Below are positions 1-8,902 of a stretch of DNA of 22,860 bases, piece by piece (within the stretch, counting starts at the first letter, position 1; each line of letters starts with the position of its first letter). The notes under the pieces were generated by a model. The model did not search any database. It saw only the letters and a program-made list of their open reading frames with translations, and was not told where the DNA came from. A program made the position numbers and the translations under genes. Source of the stretch: Deltaproteobacteria bacterium UBA2385. GTDB lineage: Bacteria; Myxococcota_A; UBA796; UBA2385. Location: NCBI GenBank assembly GCA_002343455.1, contig DDSR01000432.1:1-22860 (forward strand). The letters are read 5' to 3'.

Positions 1-35
1 GAGGAGAACAGGGCTGCGGTGCGGCATGGGACCTC

Positions 36-56
36 CGAGGCGCGCGGACCGCCTCG
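36..56 (-). terminator. possible hairpin after the MMPL exporter gene
   Basis: A perfect 7-bp inverted repeat (cgaggcg ... cgcctcg, 7-base loop) lies 5 bp beyond the exporter stop codon at 61-63 and could fold at the 3' end of that transcript. There is no T-tract after it on the minus strand, so it is not a canonical intrinsic terminator. In DNA this G+C-rich, short perfect stems also arise by chance. Positions 1-35 show nothing else that can be supported. Confidence 0.25.
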
Positions 57-60
57 CCGC

Positions 61-2418
61 TCAGCCTATCGTTGATTCCGGGCGTTGGCGGCGCCGAGTC
101 CAGACGCTCATCCAGCCCAGCGGGATCAGCACGAAGGAGGTCAGCACCACCATCCCCAGGCCGAGCACGATCAGCTTGCCCAGGCTCTGCACCCCGCGGC
201 TGTCGGCCAGGGTCAGCGAGGAGAAGCTGATCACCGTGGTCAGCGCGCTCATCAGCGCCGCCCAGCCCGTCGTGCGCATCGCCCGCATCACCCCGCCGGG
301 CCCCTCTTCGCGGATCCGGTGCATCAGGTGGATGACCACGTCGACGCCGATGCCCATCAGGATCGGGATGCCGACGAAGTTGACCATGGAGAGGGGCACG
401 TCGGCCCGGGCCATGACCGCGCCGGACATGATGAGGCCGGCCAGCAGGGCCGAGATGGCCACCAGGGCCCGAGGCAGGCTGCGCAGGTCGATCCAGCTCG
501 CCAGGAAGACCAGCAGGATGGCGACAGCGGCGATGCGCGGGGCGTCGATCTGCATCAGGTCGAAGAGCCGCGCGGTGGCCAGGTACTCGCTGGCGGGAAC
601 GACGCCGGGCAGGGCGCCCTCGATCTGCGTGCGCAGCTCGACCATGTTGCGGATGTCCCACATATTGCCGTCGGCCAGCAGCATCAGGCGGTGGTTGTCG
701 CCGTTGGCGCCGATCAGCTGTCGCACGCCCGCGGGCAGGTCGCTGACCTGCAGCAGCCGCGGCTCGCTGCTGGCGAAGCGCTGCAGGTTCTGCTGCACCG
801 GGGGCGGCAGGTAGCGGACCTCCTCCCGGCGGGCGAGCTCGGCGATCTCCTGCAAGCTCGCCACCCGCTGCGGCTGGTCCTCGGGCAGCACGGTCCGCAC
901 GCTGAGCACGCCGCGCAGCGTCGGCAGCTCGCCCCGCTCGATCATCCCCTCCAGGCGGCGATGCTCGGCGCCCACCTGCGCCTCGCTCTCCAGGCTGACC
1001 ACCAGGGGCGCGTAGCTCTCGCGGGCCAGCGCCCGCACCTCCTCGCTGAGGTCGGCGTAGGCCCGGCCCTGGGTCCGCATCTCGCTGATGTCGAACTCGA
1101 AGCGGATGCCGCGCAGGGCGGGCGCGCAGGCCAGGACCACCAGGCCGCCCAGGACCAGCAGCGCCGGTGCCCAGCGGTAGCTCGGGGCGCGCTCCACCCG
1201 CGGCTCCAGCGGCGTGCTGGCCAGCGAGGGCGCGGCGTCGAAGCGCACCAGCAGGAGAGGGAGGAGGACGAGCTGCGCCGCCAGGCAGAGCAGGATGCCG
1301 CTGGAGAGCAGGGTGCCCAGCTGCTGGAAGCCCTGGAAGCCGGCGATCCACAGCGAGCAGAAGCCGGCCGCGCTGGTCAGGGCGGCGGTGGCGCAGGGCG
1401 GCCCGGCGGCGTCCCAGGCGCGCTGGACGGCGAGGCGGGCGGTGGCGCTGTGGGCGCGCTCTTCCCGGAAGCGCGCGTAGAGGTGGATGCCGAAGTCGAC
1501 GCCCAGGCCGATCAGCACCGCCATGAAGTAGCTGGTGAAGGTGTTCAGCCGCCCGACCAGCAGGCCGGCGACGCCCAGGGTCCAGACCGTGCCCAGGAGC
1601 AGCGGGATCACGATCAGCACGACCGCGCGGGGGCTGCGGAAGGCGGCGGAGAGGAAGACCAGCACCAGGCCCAGCGAGAAGGCCAGGGTGGCCGTCAGGT
1701 CGTGCAGCACGGTCTCGAGGTCCTCGACCGCGTGGCGGAAGGGGCCGCCGATCCAGGCGATCTCCAGGCCCGAGGCGGCCGGATCGGCGCGGTCGATCGC
1801 CGCGTGGACCCGGGCCATCAGCGGGCGAGAGAAGCTCGGATCGTAGGCCGAGCCGGTCGGGCGAGCCAGGATGCGCTCGGTGCCGTCCTTGCCGGAGAGC
1901 ACCTGGGCCGCGCCGGGGTCGGCGAGCTTCTGGGTCAGCGGGCCGAGGTCCAGCAAGCGCGAGGCCAGCAGCGGGTTCTGCGCCGCCGGGCCCATCGCCA
2001 GCGCCCCTTGCAGCTTGGTGCGGATCAGCGCCAGCTCGCTGGGGTCGAGCTGCAGCATCCCCAGACGCGCGGCGATGTCCTCCTCCAGCTCGTACAGCAC
2101 CCAGTCCATGTCCGGGTCCTGCGCCAGCTCGGCGGCCAGCGCCCGGGTCCAGGCGCGTCGGACCTCCTCCTCGCCCCCGGTCACGGCGATGGTCACCAGC
2201 CCGGCCCCGCCCTCCTCCTCGTTGATCTTGCGGATCGCCTGGGTGGTCGGGTCATCGTCGGGCAGCAGGTCCAGCACGTTGGGGTTGACGCTGAGCCGCA
2301 GGGCCAGGAGCACGCTGAGCAGGGTCAGCAGGAAGACCCCGCCCAGGGCCGTCCGGGGGTGATCGAGCACCCAGGCGGCCAGTCGGGCGAAGGGTCCGGG
2401 GCGAGGCAGGGCCGTCAC
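61..2418 (-). CDS. MMPL/RND-family inner-membrane exporter
   Basis: This is a 785-residue RND-superfamily (MMPL-type) transporter, expected to use the proton gradient to move a hydrophobic or lipid-like substrate out of the inner membrane. One membrane segment at about residues 25-45 is followed by a large periplasmic domain opening with the family-typical VNPNVLDLLPDDDP. A block of segments follows at about 240-395 with GLGVDFGIHLYARFREE near residue 305. A second half repeats the plan: membrane segment at about 417-435, periplasmic domain, then segments at about 635-775 with GIGVDVVIHLMHRIREE near residue 690. Both GxGVD...H...R.REE motifs, the family hallmark, are intact, and the length fits the short MMPL class. 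The start is GTG with GGAG five bases upstream. It is transcribed away from the large operon, so a shared role is not implied. The substrate is unknown; hopanoid or lipid export is possible but unsupported here. Confidence 0.9.
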   Translation of the reverse strand: MTALPRPGPFARLAAWVLDHPRTALGGVFLLTLLSVLLALRLSVNPNVLDLLPDDDPTTQAIRKINEEEGGAGLVTIAVTGGEEEVRRAWTRALAAELAQDPDMDWVLYELEEDIAARLGMLQLDPSELALIRTKLQGALAMGPAAQNPLLASRLLDLGPLTQKLADPGAAQVLSGKDGTERILARPTGSAYDPSFSRPLMARVHAAIDRADPAASGLEIAWIGGPFRHAVEDLETVLHDLTATLAFSLGLVLVFLSAAFRSPRAVVLIVIPLLLGTVWTLGVAGLLVGRLNTFTSYFMAVLIGLGVDFGIHLYARFREERAHSATARLAVQRAWDAAGPPCATAALTSAAGFCSLWIAGFQGFQQLGTLLSSGILLCLAAQLVLLPLLLVRFDAAPSLASTPLEPRVERAPSYRWAPALLVLGGLVVLACAPALRGIRFEFDISEMRTQGRAYADLSEEVRALARESYAPLVVSLESEAQVGAEHRRLEGMIERGELPTLRGVLSVRTVLPEDQPQRVASLQEIAELARREEVRYLPPPVQQNLQRFASSEPRLLQVSDLPAGVRQLIGANGDNHRLMLLADGNMWDIRNMVELRTQIEGALPGVVPASEYLATARLFDLMQIDAPRIAAVAILLVFLASWIDLRSLPRALVAISALLAGLIMSGAVMARADVPLSMVNFVGIPILMGIGVDVVIHLMHRIREEGPGGVMRAMRTTGWAALMSALTTVISFSSLTLADSRGVQSLGKLIVLGLGMVVLTSFVLIPLGWMSVWTRRRQRPESTIG

Positions 2419-2582
2419 CCGTACTCCGGGGCGAAAGGGACCCGGGGCTTAGCACGGGGAGGGGGGGCGGGCTGGCGACCGTGGGCCGCCCCCGAGTCGA
2501 GGCCGGGAACCGGTCCGGTGCACTGTGGTACGGTCTCGCCGCTCTCTGAGGTCCCAGGGAGCAAACTCCAGAGCGGAAGGCC
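2419..2582. promoter_or_regulatory. divergent intergenic region, presumed promoters of exporter and operon
   Basis: These 164 bp separate two divergent start codons and must carry the operon promoter and probably that of the exporter. No sigma-70 pair stands out. On the plus strand GGAACC (2506-2511) followed by cggtct (2531-2536) resembles an ECF-sigma promoter, but the 19-base spacer is longer than usual, so this is weak. The leader just before the first operon gene contains ctctg (2544-2548) and cagag (2569-2573), which could pair. The Shine-Dalgarno-like ggaagg ends only two bases before the ATG at 2583. Confidence 0.35.
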
Positions 2583-5030
2583 ATGCCCGTCAACGCCCTT
2601 GTAGTTCCCATGCAGGTCCACGCGCTGCGGATCTCGGAGTCGACCCGCCTGGCCCGACCCCAAGCGGACTTCAGCCGGTTGCCCTACCGCGGGGACGCTG
2701 GCGACATGAACCCTGGCGTCCCCTTCCTCGCGGAGGCGCTGCTCAGCGCGCCCTTCGAGGAGGACAGCGCCTGGCTGCCCGCCGGGCTTCACCTGCACTG
2801 GGCGCTGCCCCGCGCGCTCACCCGGGGGCGGCACGATCCGGCGGGTCGAGGGGGGCGCGGACAGCTGGAGTTCCCCCGGGTCCCCAATCGCTGGCTGGTG
2901 CGCACGCCGACCGACTGGTGGATCGTCGAGAGCGACGCCCTTCACCCCGACGGCGTCCGGCCAGTGGAGCCGGCGGTCTGCGTGCCGCTCTCGCCCGAGC
3001 TGCGCGAGCGCCTCGGCGGCGATGCCCCCTTCCGCTACCTGGGTCGGACCCTGCGGCTCTCGCAGTGGCGAGCGGCCCCCCCGCTCGAGGTGTTCTCGCC
3101 GCTCACGGCGGTGGGCTGGGGCGATCCGCTCTTCGCGGCCCTGTACACCGAGTGCTTCAGCGTCTTCGGCTTCCGCGATCCCGACGTGCCGAGCGACGAA
3201 GGCTCCGTGGACCCCTCAGGCCCCTACGAGGTCTATGGCTGGTACTCCGACGAGGAGCAGGATCCGGTGGCCGCGCTCGCGGCGAGCGCCACGGAGATGT
3301 CCGACGAGGCCTTCCGCGAGGCGCTGCGCGCGGCACTGGGGTGGACACTGCGGCCTGCGGCCGAGGACGGGGCGGCCTCCGTCGAGCGCCCGTCACGCCT
3401 GGTCTGTGTCGGGTGGATCGCTGGCGGGTCGCCCGAGCCCTCTGGGGGCTCGCCCGGGGCCAGCGTCACCGAGGTCGTGGTCGGCTCGACGGCGGCCGAG
3501 ACGGTCGCGGCCTGGCTCGGCCGGCGCCTCGCAGGGGCCGGGCCATCCGGCCTCGTCGAGGATCGCGCCGGGCAGCTCGAAGAGCTGAGCGAGGCCCTGC
3601 TCCTGCACGAGCGGGTCGATCTCGGCACGACCGACGGCCACGCCCGGCTGGCCGAGGCCCGACACGACAAGGCCTTCGAGGCGCTCTCCGGCGGCCTGAG
3701 CTGGGTCCTGCGCCTGGACGGTCCCTCGGTCGCCACCGATCCCGGGGGCGGGCGCGATCCGGCCACGAACCACCCCCCCGCCGCCGTGGCCGAGCTCCTG
3801 GCCGAGCTGAACGCCCGCCAGCGCGAGGTCGACCGCCTCGCTCGGGAGCAGGACTCGTCCAGCGCCCAGCTCTTCAGCGACTGGTGCAAGCTCCAGGCCT
3901 GCCGATACCCGTCGCCGGGCGACCGCGAGGAGCACCCCGACGTCGACGAGCTGCGGCGCTTCATCGAGACCCGGAGCATCGGCGGGATCGAAGACTGCCT
4001 GGACCGGGCCGAGGTGGAGGCCGAGGCCCGCGAGGAGACCTGGAGGCAGCTCGTGGTGGCACTCGCTGATGCCGAGGTGGAGGCGAGCCTGCCCTCGGAG
4101 AGCGATGTGCTCGACTGGCCCGCGGTGGCTGCCTGGGCCTCCGCAGCCGATGTGGAGGACCGTGCCGGCCTGGTGGCGCGCTTGCGGGCTGCAGCCGGCC
4201 AGGGGGCGTCGGAGCCCGATCCCGGTGAGCCGGGGGGCCCTCTCGCAGAGCAGGTAGCGGCCGAGAGCTCGCGCGCCCTCGACGTGTTGACCGCCTGGCG
4301 TCGCGTCCGCCGGGACGAGCTTCGGGGCGAGCTGCTCGACGTGCTGGTCGCGCAGGCCGCGCGGGTCTCGGCGGCGCAGCGCGGTCGGATCCTCCTCGAG
4401 CGCGCCCTGGGGCCGGCCCTGCGGCTCGGTCCTCGAGCGCGCCGCCGCCTCGCCGTGCAGCCGGGGCCTCGGTTCTGGCGACCGCGCGATCCCGTCGTCA
4501 GCCTGGTCGGTCCCGACGTGCGACCCTCGCCGCGCGCGCAGGTCGGGGGAGACCAGGCCCTCCCCGTGGTCGCGCTGGGCGCGGCCCTGCCGGATGGCAT
4601 CGTCGCCGTGCGCGAACGGGAGCTCCCCGACCACCCCCTCACGCAGGTCCTGGCCTCGTTGGCCGGGGGTGGAGCGCCGCTGGCCACGGTCGGTGCGCCT
4701 CCCTGGAACCCCGTGCTGCTGGACTGGAAGGTCTCGATCCACCCGCTGCTGCCCGGTGAAGGGGCGTCGGGGCGGCCGACGATCGCCGCGCAGCACCGCC
4801 TCCCCGATGGCGAGGTGGATCTCGCCCCGACCGCGACGGGGGTGTCGACCCGGGGCTACGAGCTCGCGGGCCGCTCGATCCTCAGCCCACACGGGCCCCG
4901 CGAGCTCCTGCAGGCCGCCACCACCTGGGCCTCTCGGCAGGCCGAGGGCGCGGCCGAGTCGCCCGACCTGGTCGCGGTGCGCCAGGCGATCGCCGAGCTG
5001 GCGGACGAGCAGGCCGGCCCGGGCCTCTAG
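2583..5030 (+). CDS. large unrecognised protein, N-terminal part (815 codons, ends at in-frame TAG)
   Basis: This is the first gene of the six-gene operon; no named domain is recognised. The start region (MPVNALVVPMQVHALRISES, then RLPYRG, and LHLHWALPRALTRG near residue 75) reminds me of large hypothetical proteins in other bacteria that sit in similar clusters; this is recollection, not a search. The N-terminal 330 residues are beta-rich and rich in Trp and Pro. Residues about 395-600 are strongly charged and helical (for example LLAELNARQREVDRLAREQD), probably coiled coil. A beta-rich part resumes from about 630, with FWRPRDPVV and PPWNPVLLDWKVSIHP. There is no signal peptide or membrane segment. 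The frame stops at TAG (codon 816) but stays open in the same frame to 6494, so this is probably the first two thirds of one protein of about 1,300 residues. Confidence 0.85.
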   Translation: MPVNALVVPMQVHALRISESTRLARPQADFSRLPYRGDAGDMNPGVPFLAEALLSAPFEEDSAWLPAGLHLHWALPRALTRGRHDPAGRGGRGQLEFPRVPNRWLVRTPTDWWIVESDALHPDGVRPVEPAVCVPLSPELRERLGGDAPFRYLGRTLRLSQWRAAPPLEVFSPLTAVGWGDPLFAALYTECFSVFGFRDPDVPSDEGSVDPSGPYEVYGWYSDEEQDPVAALAASATEMSDEAFREALRAALGWTLRPAAEDGAASVERPSRLVCVGWIAGGSPEPSGGSPGASVTEVVVGSTAAETVAAWLGRRLAGAGPSGLVEDRAGQLEELSEALLLHERVDLGTTDGHARLAEARHDKAFEALSGGLSWVLRLDGPSVATDPGGGRDPATNHPPAAVAELLAELNARQREVDRLAREQDSSSAQLFSDWCKLQACRYPSPGDREEHPDVDELRRFIETRSIGGIEDCLDRAEVEAEAREETWRQLVVALADAEVEASLPSESDVLDWPAVAAWASAADVEDRAGLVARLRAAAGQGASEPDPGEPGGPLAEQVAAESSRALDVLTAWRRVRRDELRGELLDVLVAQAARVSAAQRGRILLERALGPALRLGPRARRRLAVQPGPRFWRPRDPVVSLVGPDVRPSPRAQVGGDQALPVVALGAALPDGIVAVRERELPDHPLTQVLASLAGGGAPLATVGAPPWNPVLLDWKVSIHPLLPGEGASGRPTIAAQHRLPDGEVDLAPTATGVSTRGYELAGRSILSPHGPRELLQAATTWASRQAEGAAESPDLVAVRQAIAELADEQAGPGL
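5028..5030 (+). other. in-frame amber (TAG) codon interrupting a 1,303-codon frame
   Basis: The codons read ggc ctc TAG tcc gtc. Without this codon the frame 2583-6494 is open throughout. The 12 codons between TAG and the next ATG (5067) all end in G or C, as coding codons do in this genome. One base change from CAG, GAG, TGG, TCG or TAC would give TAG. It may be a real nonsense mutation, a sequencing error, a readthrough site, or the break of a truly two-part protein. Confidence 0.9.
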
Positions 5031-5066
5031 TCCGTCGTCCTCTCGGGGCTGGGCGACCAGCTCCTC

Positions 5067-6494
5067 ATGCACGAGACCACCTTTCAGCTCCCGGTCGCGG
5101 ATCCCCTGGCCTCGCCCGAGGCCGCGCCCTTCATCGAGCGGGTGGCCGAGCTCGTCGGGCGTCACACCCGATCGGCGCCCCGGCCGCTCAACCCCTTCCT
5201 TCCGGTCCGATCGGGCCGGATGGAGCTCCGAGGCCTCCGCCTGATCGACAGCTTCGGCCAGGTCCGCGATGTCGCGCTCGCCGACGGGGCCGATCCGGGG
5301 GTCCCGGTGCACGGCACGGCCACCATGCCCGCGCGCGAGGTGGGGTGGCCCGCGCCCCACCGACAGGTGGAGCTCCCGCCCCGCTTCGTGCAGCCCGCCC
5401 GGCTCCATGCCCGCTGGCTGCGGGTCGGCGACCAGGGCGGCGAGGCCCACGAGCACCCCACAGGGAGCCCGATCTGCGGGTGGATCGTCCCGGACCTGCT
5501 GGATGATCGCCTGCAGATCTTCGGGCCGGGCGGCGAGGCCGAGGGGGCCATCGACGGGGAGGGGCGCTGGTGGCCCGCGCCCGGCGAGACGGGCCTGCCT
5601 GCACCGCACGCCATCGCCGAGCCGGGGCTGCGTCGGGTCGTCACCCACCTGCTGCACCAGGGCGAGGCGGTGGCGCGCGTCATCGAGGTGTTCGAGACCG
5701 CGCTGGAGCGAATCGCGCCCGCGGCGGCCGCCCACCATCGAGCGCTCTCCCTGCTGGTGGGGCACCCCATCGCGGTGGTCCGAGTCAGCGTGCGGCTGGA
5801 GCTGGCGGGCAAGCCGGCGATCGACCAGAGCTGGCGTGGGCTGCGGGAGCGAATGGCCGGTCGGACCGCGGACGACGGCGAGCTGAGCGCGCAGCGGGTC
5901 CCGCTGCGGGTGGGCGAGCACCAGCAGCTCGACGACGGCGTGGTCGGCTTCTGGGTCGAGGACGGGGCGGGCTTCCTCGACCACCGCCTCTTCGTACCGC
6001 AGGGGCTGCCCGCCGAGGACCCTGCGGCGACCGGGGACCCTGCGGCGACCGGAGGCGAGGCCCCTCCTGCGTCCGCGGACCGAATCCTCGCCGATGTCGA
6101 CGGCGCCCTGACCCTCGCGCCGGACGCCGACCCGACGGTGCTGACCCTCTTGATCGACCCGCGCGCCTCGGTCCACTTCACCACGGGGGTGCTGCCGACC
6201 AAGCGCCTGCAGGTGCCCGCCGAGCTCGTCGCCCAGGCCATGCGCCGCATCGCGGTCTCCTTCCCCGTCGCCCCGCTGCTCAGCGCCGAGGGCGCCATGG
6301 AGCTCGCCGTCCCCGAGGAGCCCGGCCTCGTCTGGAGCTGGATCGAGCGCGATGGCCCGGGCTGGCGTCGTCGTCCGGCGTCGGAGCTGGTGCGGCCCGC
6401 TCAGACCCTCGCCTTCGCCCAACGAAGCGCGCTGGTCGAGGGCTGGCTGCGCTTGGAGCCCGCCGAAGACACCGACGAGGGGGGATGGCAATGA
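5067..6494 (+). CDS. C-terminal part of the TAG-split large protein
   Basis: These 475 codons continue the previous frame with no frame change after the TAG. The ATG at 5067 is the first in-frame start after the stop, but no Shine-Dalgarno is visible before it (cgaccagctcctc), so independent initiation looks weak. The opening LLMHETTFQLPVADPLA reads like the middle of a domain rather than an N-terminus. The rest is beta-rich: LRGLRLIDSFGQVRDV near residue 52, a GSPICGWIVPDLLDDRLQIF stretch near 130, and a tail rich in short strands. It holds a two-copy DPAATG repeat at 6018-6053. Its stop overlaps the next start by four bases (ATGA). No function is recognised; it belongs with the 2583-5030 part. 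Confidence 0.75.
   Translation: MHETTFQLPVADPLASPEAAPFIERVAELVGRHTRSAPRPLNPFLPVRSGRMELRGLRLIDSFGQVRDVALADGADPGVPVHGTATMPAREVGWPAPHRQVELPPRFVQPARLHARWLRVGDQGGEAHEHPTGSPICGWIVPDLLDDRLQIFGPGGEAEGAIDGEGRWWPAPGETGLPAPHAIAEPGLRRVVTHLLHQGEAVARVIEVFETALERIAPAAAAHHRALSLLVGHPIAVVRVSVRLELAGKPAIDQSWRGLRERMAGRTADDGELSAQRVPLRVGEHQQLDDGVVGFWVEDGAGFLDHRLFVPQGLPAEDPAATGDPAATGGEAPPASADRILADVDGALTLAPDADPTVLTLLIDPRASVHFTTGVLPTKRLQVPAELVAQAMRRIAVSFPVAPLLSAEGAMELAVPEEPGLVWSWIERDGPGWRRRPASELVRPAQTLAFAQRSALVEGWLRLEPAEDTDEGGWQ
6018..6053 (+). repeat. 18-bp tandem duplication, two copies
   Basis: Two direct copies of an 18-bp unit (gaccctgcggcgaccggg, then gaccctgcggcgaccgga) lie back to back and encode DPAATG twice. 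The repeat keeps the frame and sits in a Gly/Ala/Pro-rich linker of the split protein. It looks like a recent slippage duplication in a flexible loop. Confidence 0.9.
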
Positions 6495-8902
6495 GCCGGG
6501 ATCCGTCCCTTTTGGCCGCGCTGGATTTCGAAGCCGATCCGGCCAAGATCCTCTACCGCTCTTCACCGGGCTTCTCCTGGTCCGCCGGGGCCAGCGCGAC
6601 GGCGCCCGATCGGCTCCTGGGAGCCTGCCTGCACCTCGGGTCCGAGAGCCCCGGCCTCTGGCTGGAGCTCCCGGCTCGCCGGCAGCCGCAGCAGGCCCTG
6701 ACCCTCTCGCTCTGGTTTCGGTGGGCCGAGGGGCCGCGCTCGGATCTCCCCGCCCCTGGCGAGGCCCTCCAGGCCGCGGACCCGCTCCTCCGGATCGACC
6801 TGGGGCGCGAGCGGGTGGACGCCGAGCTGGCCAGCACCCAGGTCCAGCCGGACTTCCCGGGGGAGGAGGTGCCGCTGCGCCGTCCCTTCAGCACCGACCT
6901 CGCCGAGGACGAGCCCGGGGACTGGCGGCACGTCGCGGTGGTCGGGCGAGGCGACGCCCAGCAGCTCCTCCTCTACATCGACGGCGCGCTCCGGTCTGCC
7001 CACGCGATCGAGCAGGGCCGTCCGCCCCGGCTCGGCCGCCCGGGCGTGCACATCCAGGCCGATCCCGACGCGAGGGGAGCGCTGTGCCTGGGGCCGACCC
7101 GCCTGTACGACCGTGAGCTGCGCGCCTCCGAGCTCCGTTCGGAGCGTCGGCGGGACATCGCCGAGCATCCGACGATCGACGAACGCCACCCGATCGCCCT
7201 TCGCCTCGCCGACCCTTGGGATCAGCCCCATCTGTACGCGACCGACGACGACGCGCCCGGACGACCGTTGACGGTGATCCTGCAGAACCGTTCGCGTTTC
7301 GATCAGCCCTTGGCCGGGGGCGCCGAGGCCCCGCCGCTGGAGCTTCGATGCCGACCGGGCTGCCTGGACGCCTCGACCCGGGTCCACGCGGACGCTGAGC
7401 CCCGAGACTGGCGGGTCCGCACCCGGGTCCGAGAGGGCGATGGGGGTGTCTCTGTCGAGCTGCGCCCCGCCGAGGACCTGGTCATCCCGGCGGGCCGCTC
7501 GGTGGTGGTGCCGCTCTCCCACCTCAAGGCCGACCCCGCCCCCGGCGCGCACAGCTCGCCGGTGGAGCTCTGGTACCGGCACCCGCATCACCACGACCTG
7601 GACTGTACCCGGGTGCAGGTCGTCGAGGTGGTGGGCAACCGCGGCCGCAGACACTCCCCTCTACGTCTGCAGATCCTGGGCGAGCGGGTGCTGATCAACG
7701 ACGGCGAGACCACCAACACGCTCCGTCTCTGCCTGGTCAACACCTCGGCCGTGCATGGCCTCACCCTCAGGCCGGTCTCCCAGGGAGCTCCGACCACCCT
7801 GGTCCTCAGCTTCGACTGGGCCGAGACCGAGGCGGACGACTGGGCCGTGGCGACCCTGGACCAGCTCCAGGACGCCCGGATCACCCCCCTCGATCCAGCC
7901 ATCCGGGTCGAGGAGGACACCCAGGGCCTGGCGCCCACCTGGCGCCTGCTCGTCGAGCGGCCCCTCACCCTGGGGCCCCGCGCTCGGCTGGAGATCGTCG
8001 TCTCCGACCTGGTCACCTCGCTCGCGGCCGGGCGGGCCCGGCTCAGCCTGCAGGTCCGCAACCTGGAGGGTTGCTGGGACGACGAGCAGGTCGTCGAGGT
8101 GGAGAAGGCGCCATCCCGCCTGGGCTCGGACGGCCGCACGAGCCTGGGGGGCGATCTCTCGGTGGACGGGGATCTCTCGGCCCGCGGGGCGGTCCAGGCG
8201 GGGGGGGCCGTCATGGACGGGCTGGGCGTCCTGGTGCCCGCGGGGACCATCGTGATGTGGTACGGCTCGCCGGACCGGCCGCCCGCCGGCTGGGCGATCT
8301 GCGACGGCAACCATGGAGCGCCGGATCTGCGCGGACGCTTCGTCCGGGGGCTGGAGGACACGCAGGTCGAGGGGCTGTGGGACGCAGACGGCAGCCCCAA
8401 GGGAGGCGCCCGGCCGTGCGGCTTCGGGGTGGAGTCCCATACGCTGGGCGTGAACCACCTGCCGCCCCACACGCACAGCGCCACGGTGACGGTAGGGTCC
8501 CACAGCCACGGGTACCGGTCGAGCCCGAGCGGGACCGTCGCCGTGATCGCCCCGTCAGAGCTCGATCGCATGAAGTCCATCAAGAAGGGCCTCAAGCTGG
8601 CGGAGGTCGTCCCCAACCCCGTCAGCGTCCTGGTCGACGAGGTGGTCAAGTTCTTCGGAGGTGGGGGCCTTCCGGGGGACACGGCCAAGGCCCTCAACAT
8701 CGTGGGCGCCCTGGGCCGTGAGGGGGCGGCGAAGTCGGGGCTCATCCAACGGACGAGCGGCGAAGCGACGAGCTCTGTCAGCGTGAGCGTCGACGGCGGA
8801 GGGGCCGCCACCGATCAGCAGGCGCTCGACAACCGTCCGGCCTACCACCCGCTGTGCTTCATCATGAAGCTGGCGCCACCCTCGGGCGGGGAGGCCGGAT
8901 GA
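6491..8902 (+). CDS. LamG-like and phage tail-collar domain fibre-type protein
   Basis: This 803-residue protein is probably a fibre-like binding protein. Residues about 70-178 look like a LamG/concanavalin-like beta sandwich (LTLSLWFRWAEG ... DWRHVAVVGRGD ... LLLYIDGALRSAH). Residues about 225-540 are beta-rich and unrecognised. A short repeat follows (about 548-570, SLGGDLSVDGDLSARGAVQ), typical of trimeric phage fibre stems. A phage tail-collar domain begins near 587 (MWYGSPDRPPAGWAICDG, then APDLRGRFVRG). His-rich PPHTHS at 658-663 and GSHSHGY follow, and the end NRPAYHPLCFIMKL is also collar-like. An insert of about 100 residues lies between the His motif and that end. The start at 6491 is preferred over ATG at 6485 because GAGGGGGG ends six bases before it. 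The start overlaps the upstream stop and the stop overlaps the next start, ATGA in both cases. There is no signal peptide. The bound target is unknown. Confidence 0.88.
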   Translation: MSRDPSLLAALDFEADPAKILYRSSPGFSWSAGASATAPDRLLGACLHLGSESPGLWLELPARRQPQQALTLSLWFRWAEGPRSDLPAPGEALQAADPLLRIDLGRERVDAELASTQVQPDFPGEEVPLRRPFSTDLAEDEPGDWRHVAVVGRGDAQQLLLYIDGALRSAHAIEQGRPPRLGRPGVHIQADPDARGALCLGPTRLYDRELRASELRSERRRDIAEHPTIDERHPIALRLADPWDQPHLYATDDDAPGRPLTVILQNRSRFDQPLAGGAEAPPLELRCRPGCLDASTRVHADAEPRDWRVRTRVREGDGGVSVELRPAEDLVIPAGRSVVVPLSHLKADPAPGAHSSPVELWYRHPHHHDLDCTRVQVVEVVGNRGRRHSPLRLQILGERVLINDGETTNTLRLCLVNTSAVHGLTLRPVSQGAPTTLVLSFDWAETEADDWAVATLDQLQDARITPLDPAIRVEEDTQGLAPTWRLLVERPLTLGPRARLEIVVSDLVTSLAAGRARLSLQVRNLEGCWDDEQVVEVEKAPSRLGSDGRTSLGGDLSVDGDLSARGAVQAGGAVMDGLGVLVPAGTIVMWYGSPDRPPAGWAICDGNHGAPDLRGRFVRGLEDTQVEGLWDADGSPKGGARPCGFGVESHTLGVNHLPPHTHSATVTVGSHSHGYRSSPSGTVAVIAPSELDRMKSIKKGLKLAEVVPNPVSVLVDEVVKFFGGGGLPGDTAKALNIVGALGREGAAKSGLIQRTSGEATSSVSVSVDGGGAATDQQALDNRPAYHPLCFIMKLAPPSGGEAG

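Noticed and set aside
85..2604. An 839-codon plus-strand open frame opposite the MMPL exporter
   Set aside because: The minus-strand frame has intact MMPL motifs and membrane segments. The plus-strand product is a low-complexity Gln/Gly/Ala/Arg string.
5031..5066. Reinitiation at ATG 5067 as a normal separate gene start
   Set aside because: There is no purine-rich ribosome binding site, and the 36 bases between stop and ATG look like continued coding sequence. Reinitiation remains possible, but it is not the simplest reading.
3393..6566. A 1,057-codon open frame on the minus strand opposite the split operon gene
   Set aside because: It is antisense to a well-supported coding frame with strong G/C third-position bias. 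Its translation is low-complexity and rich in Arg, Gly, Pro and Ala, with no recognisable motif. Long antisense frames are expected at this G+C content.
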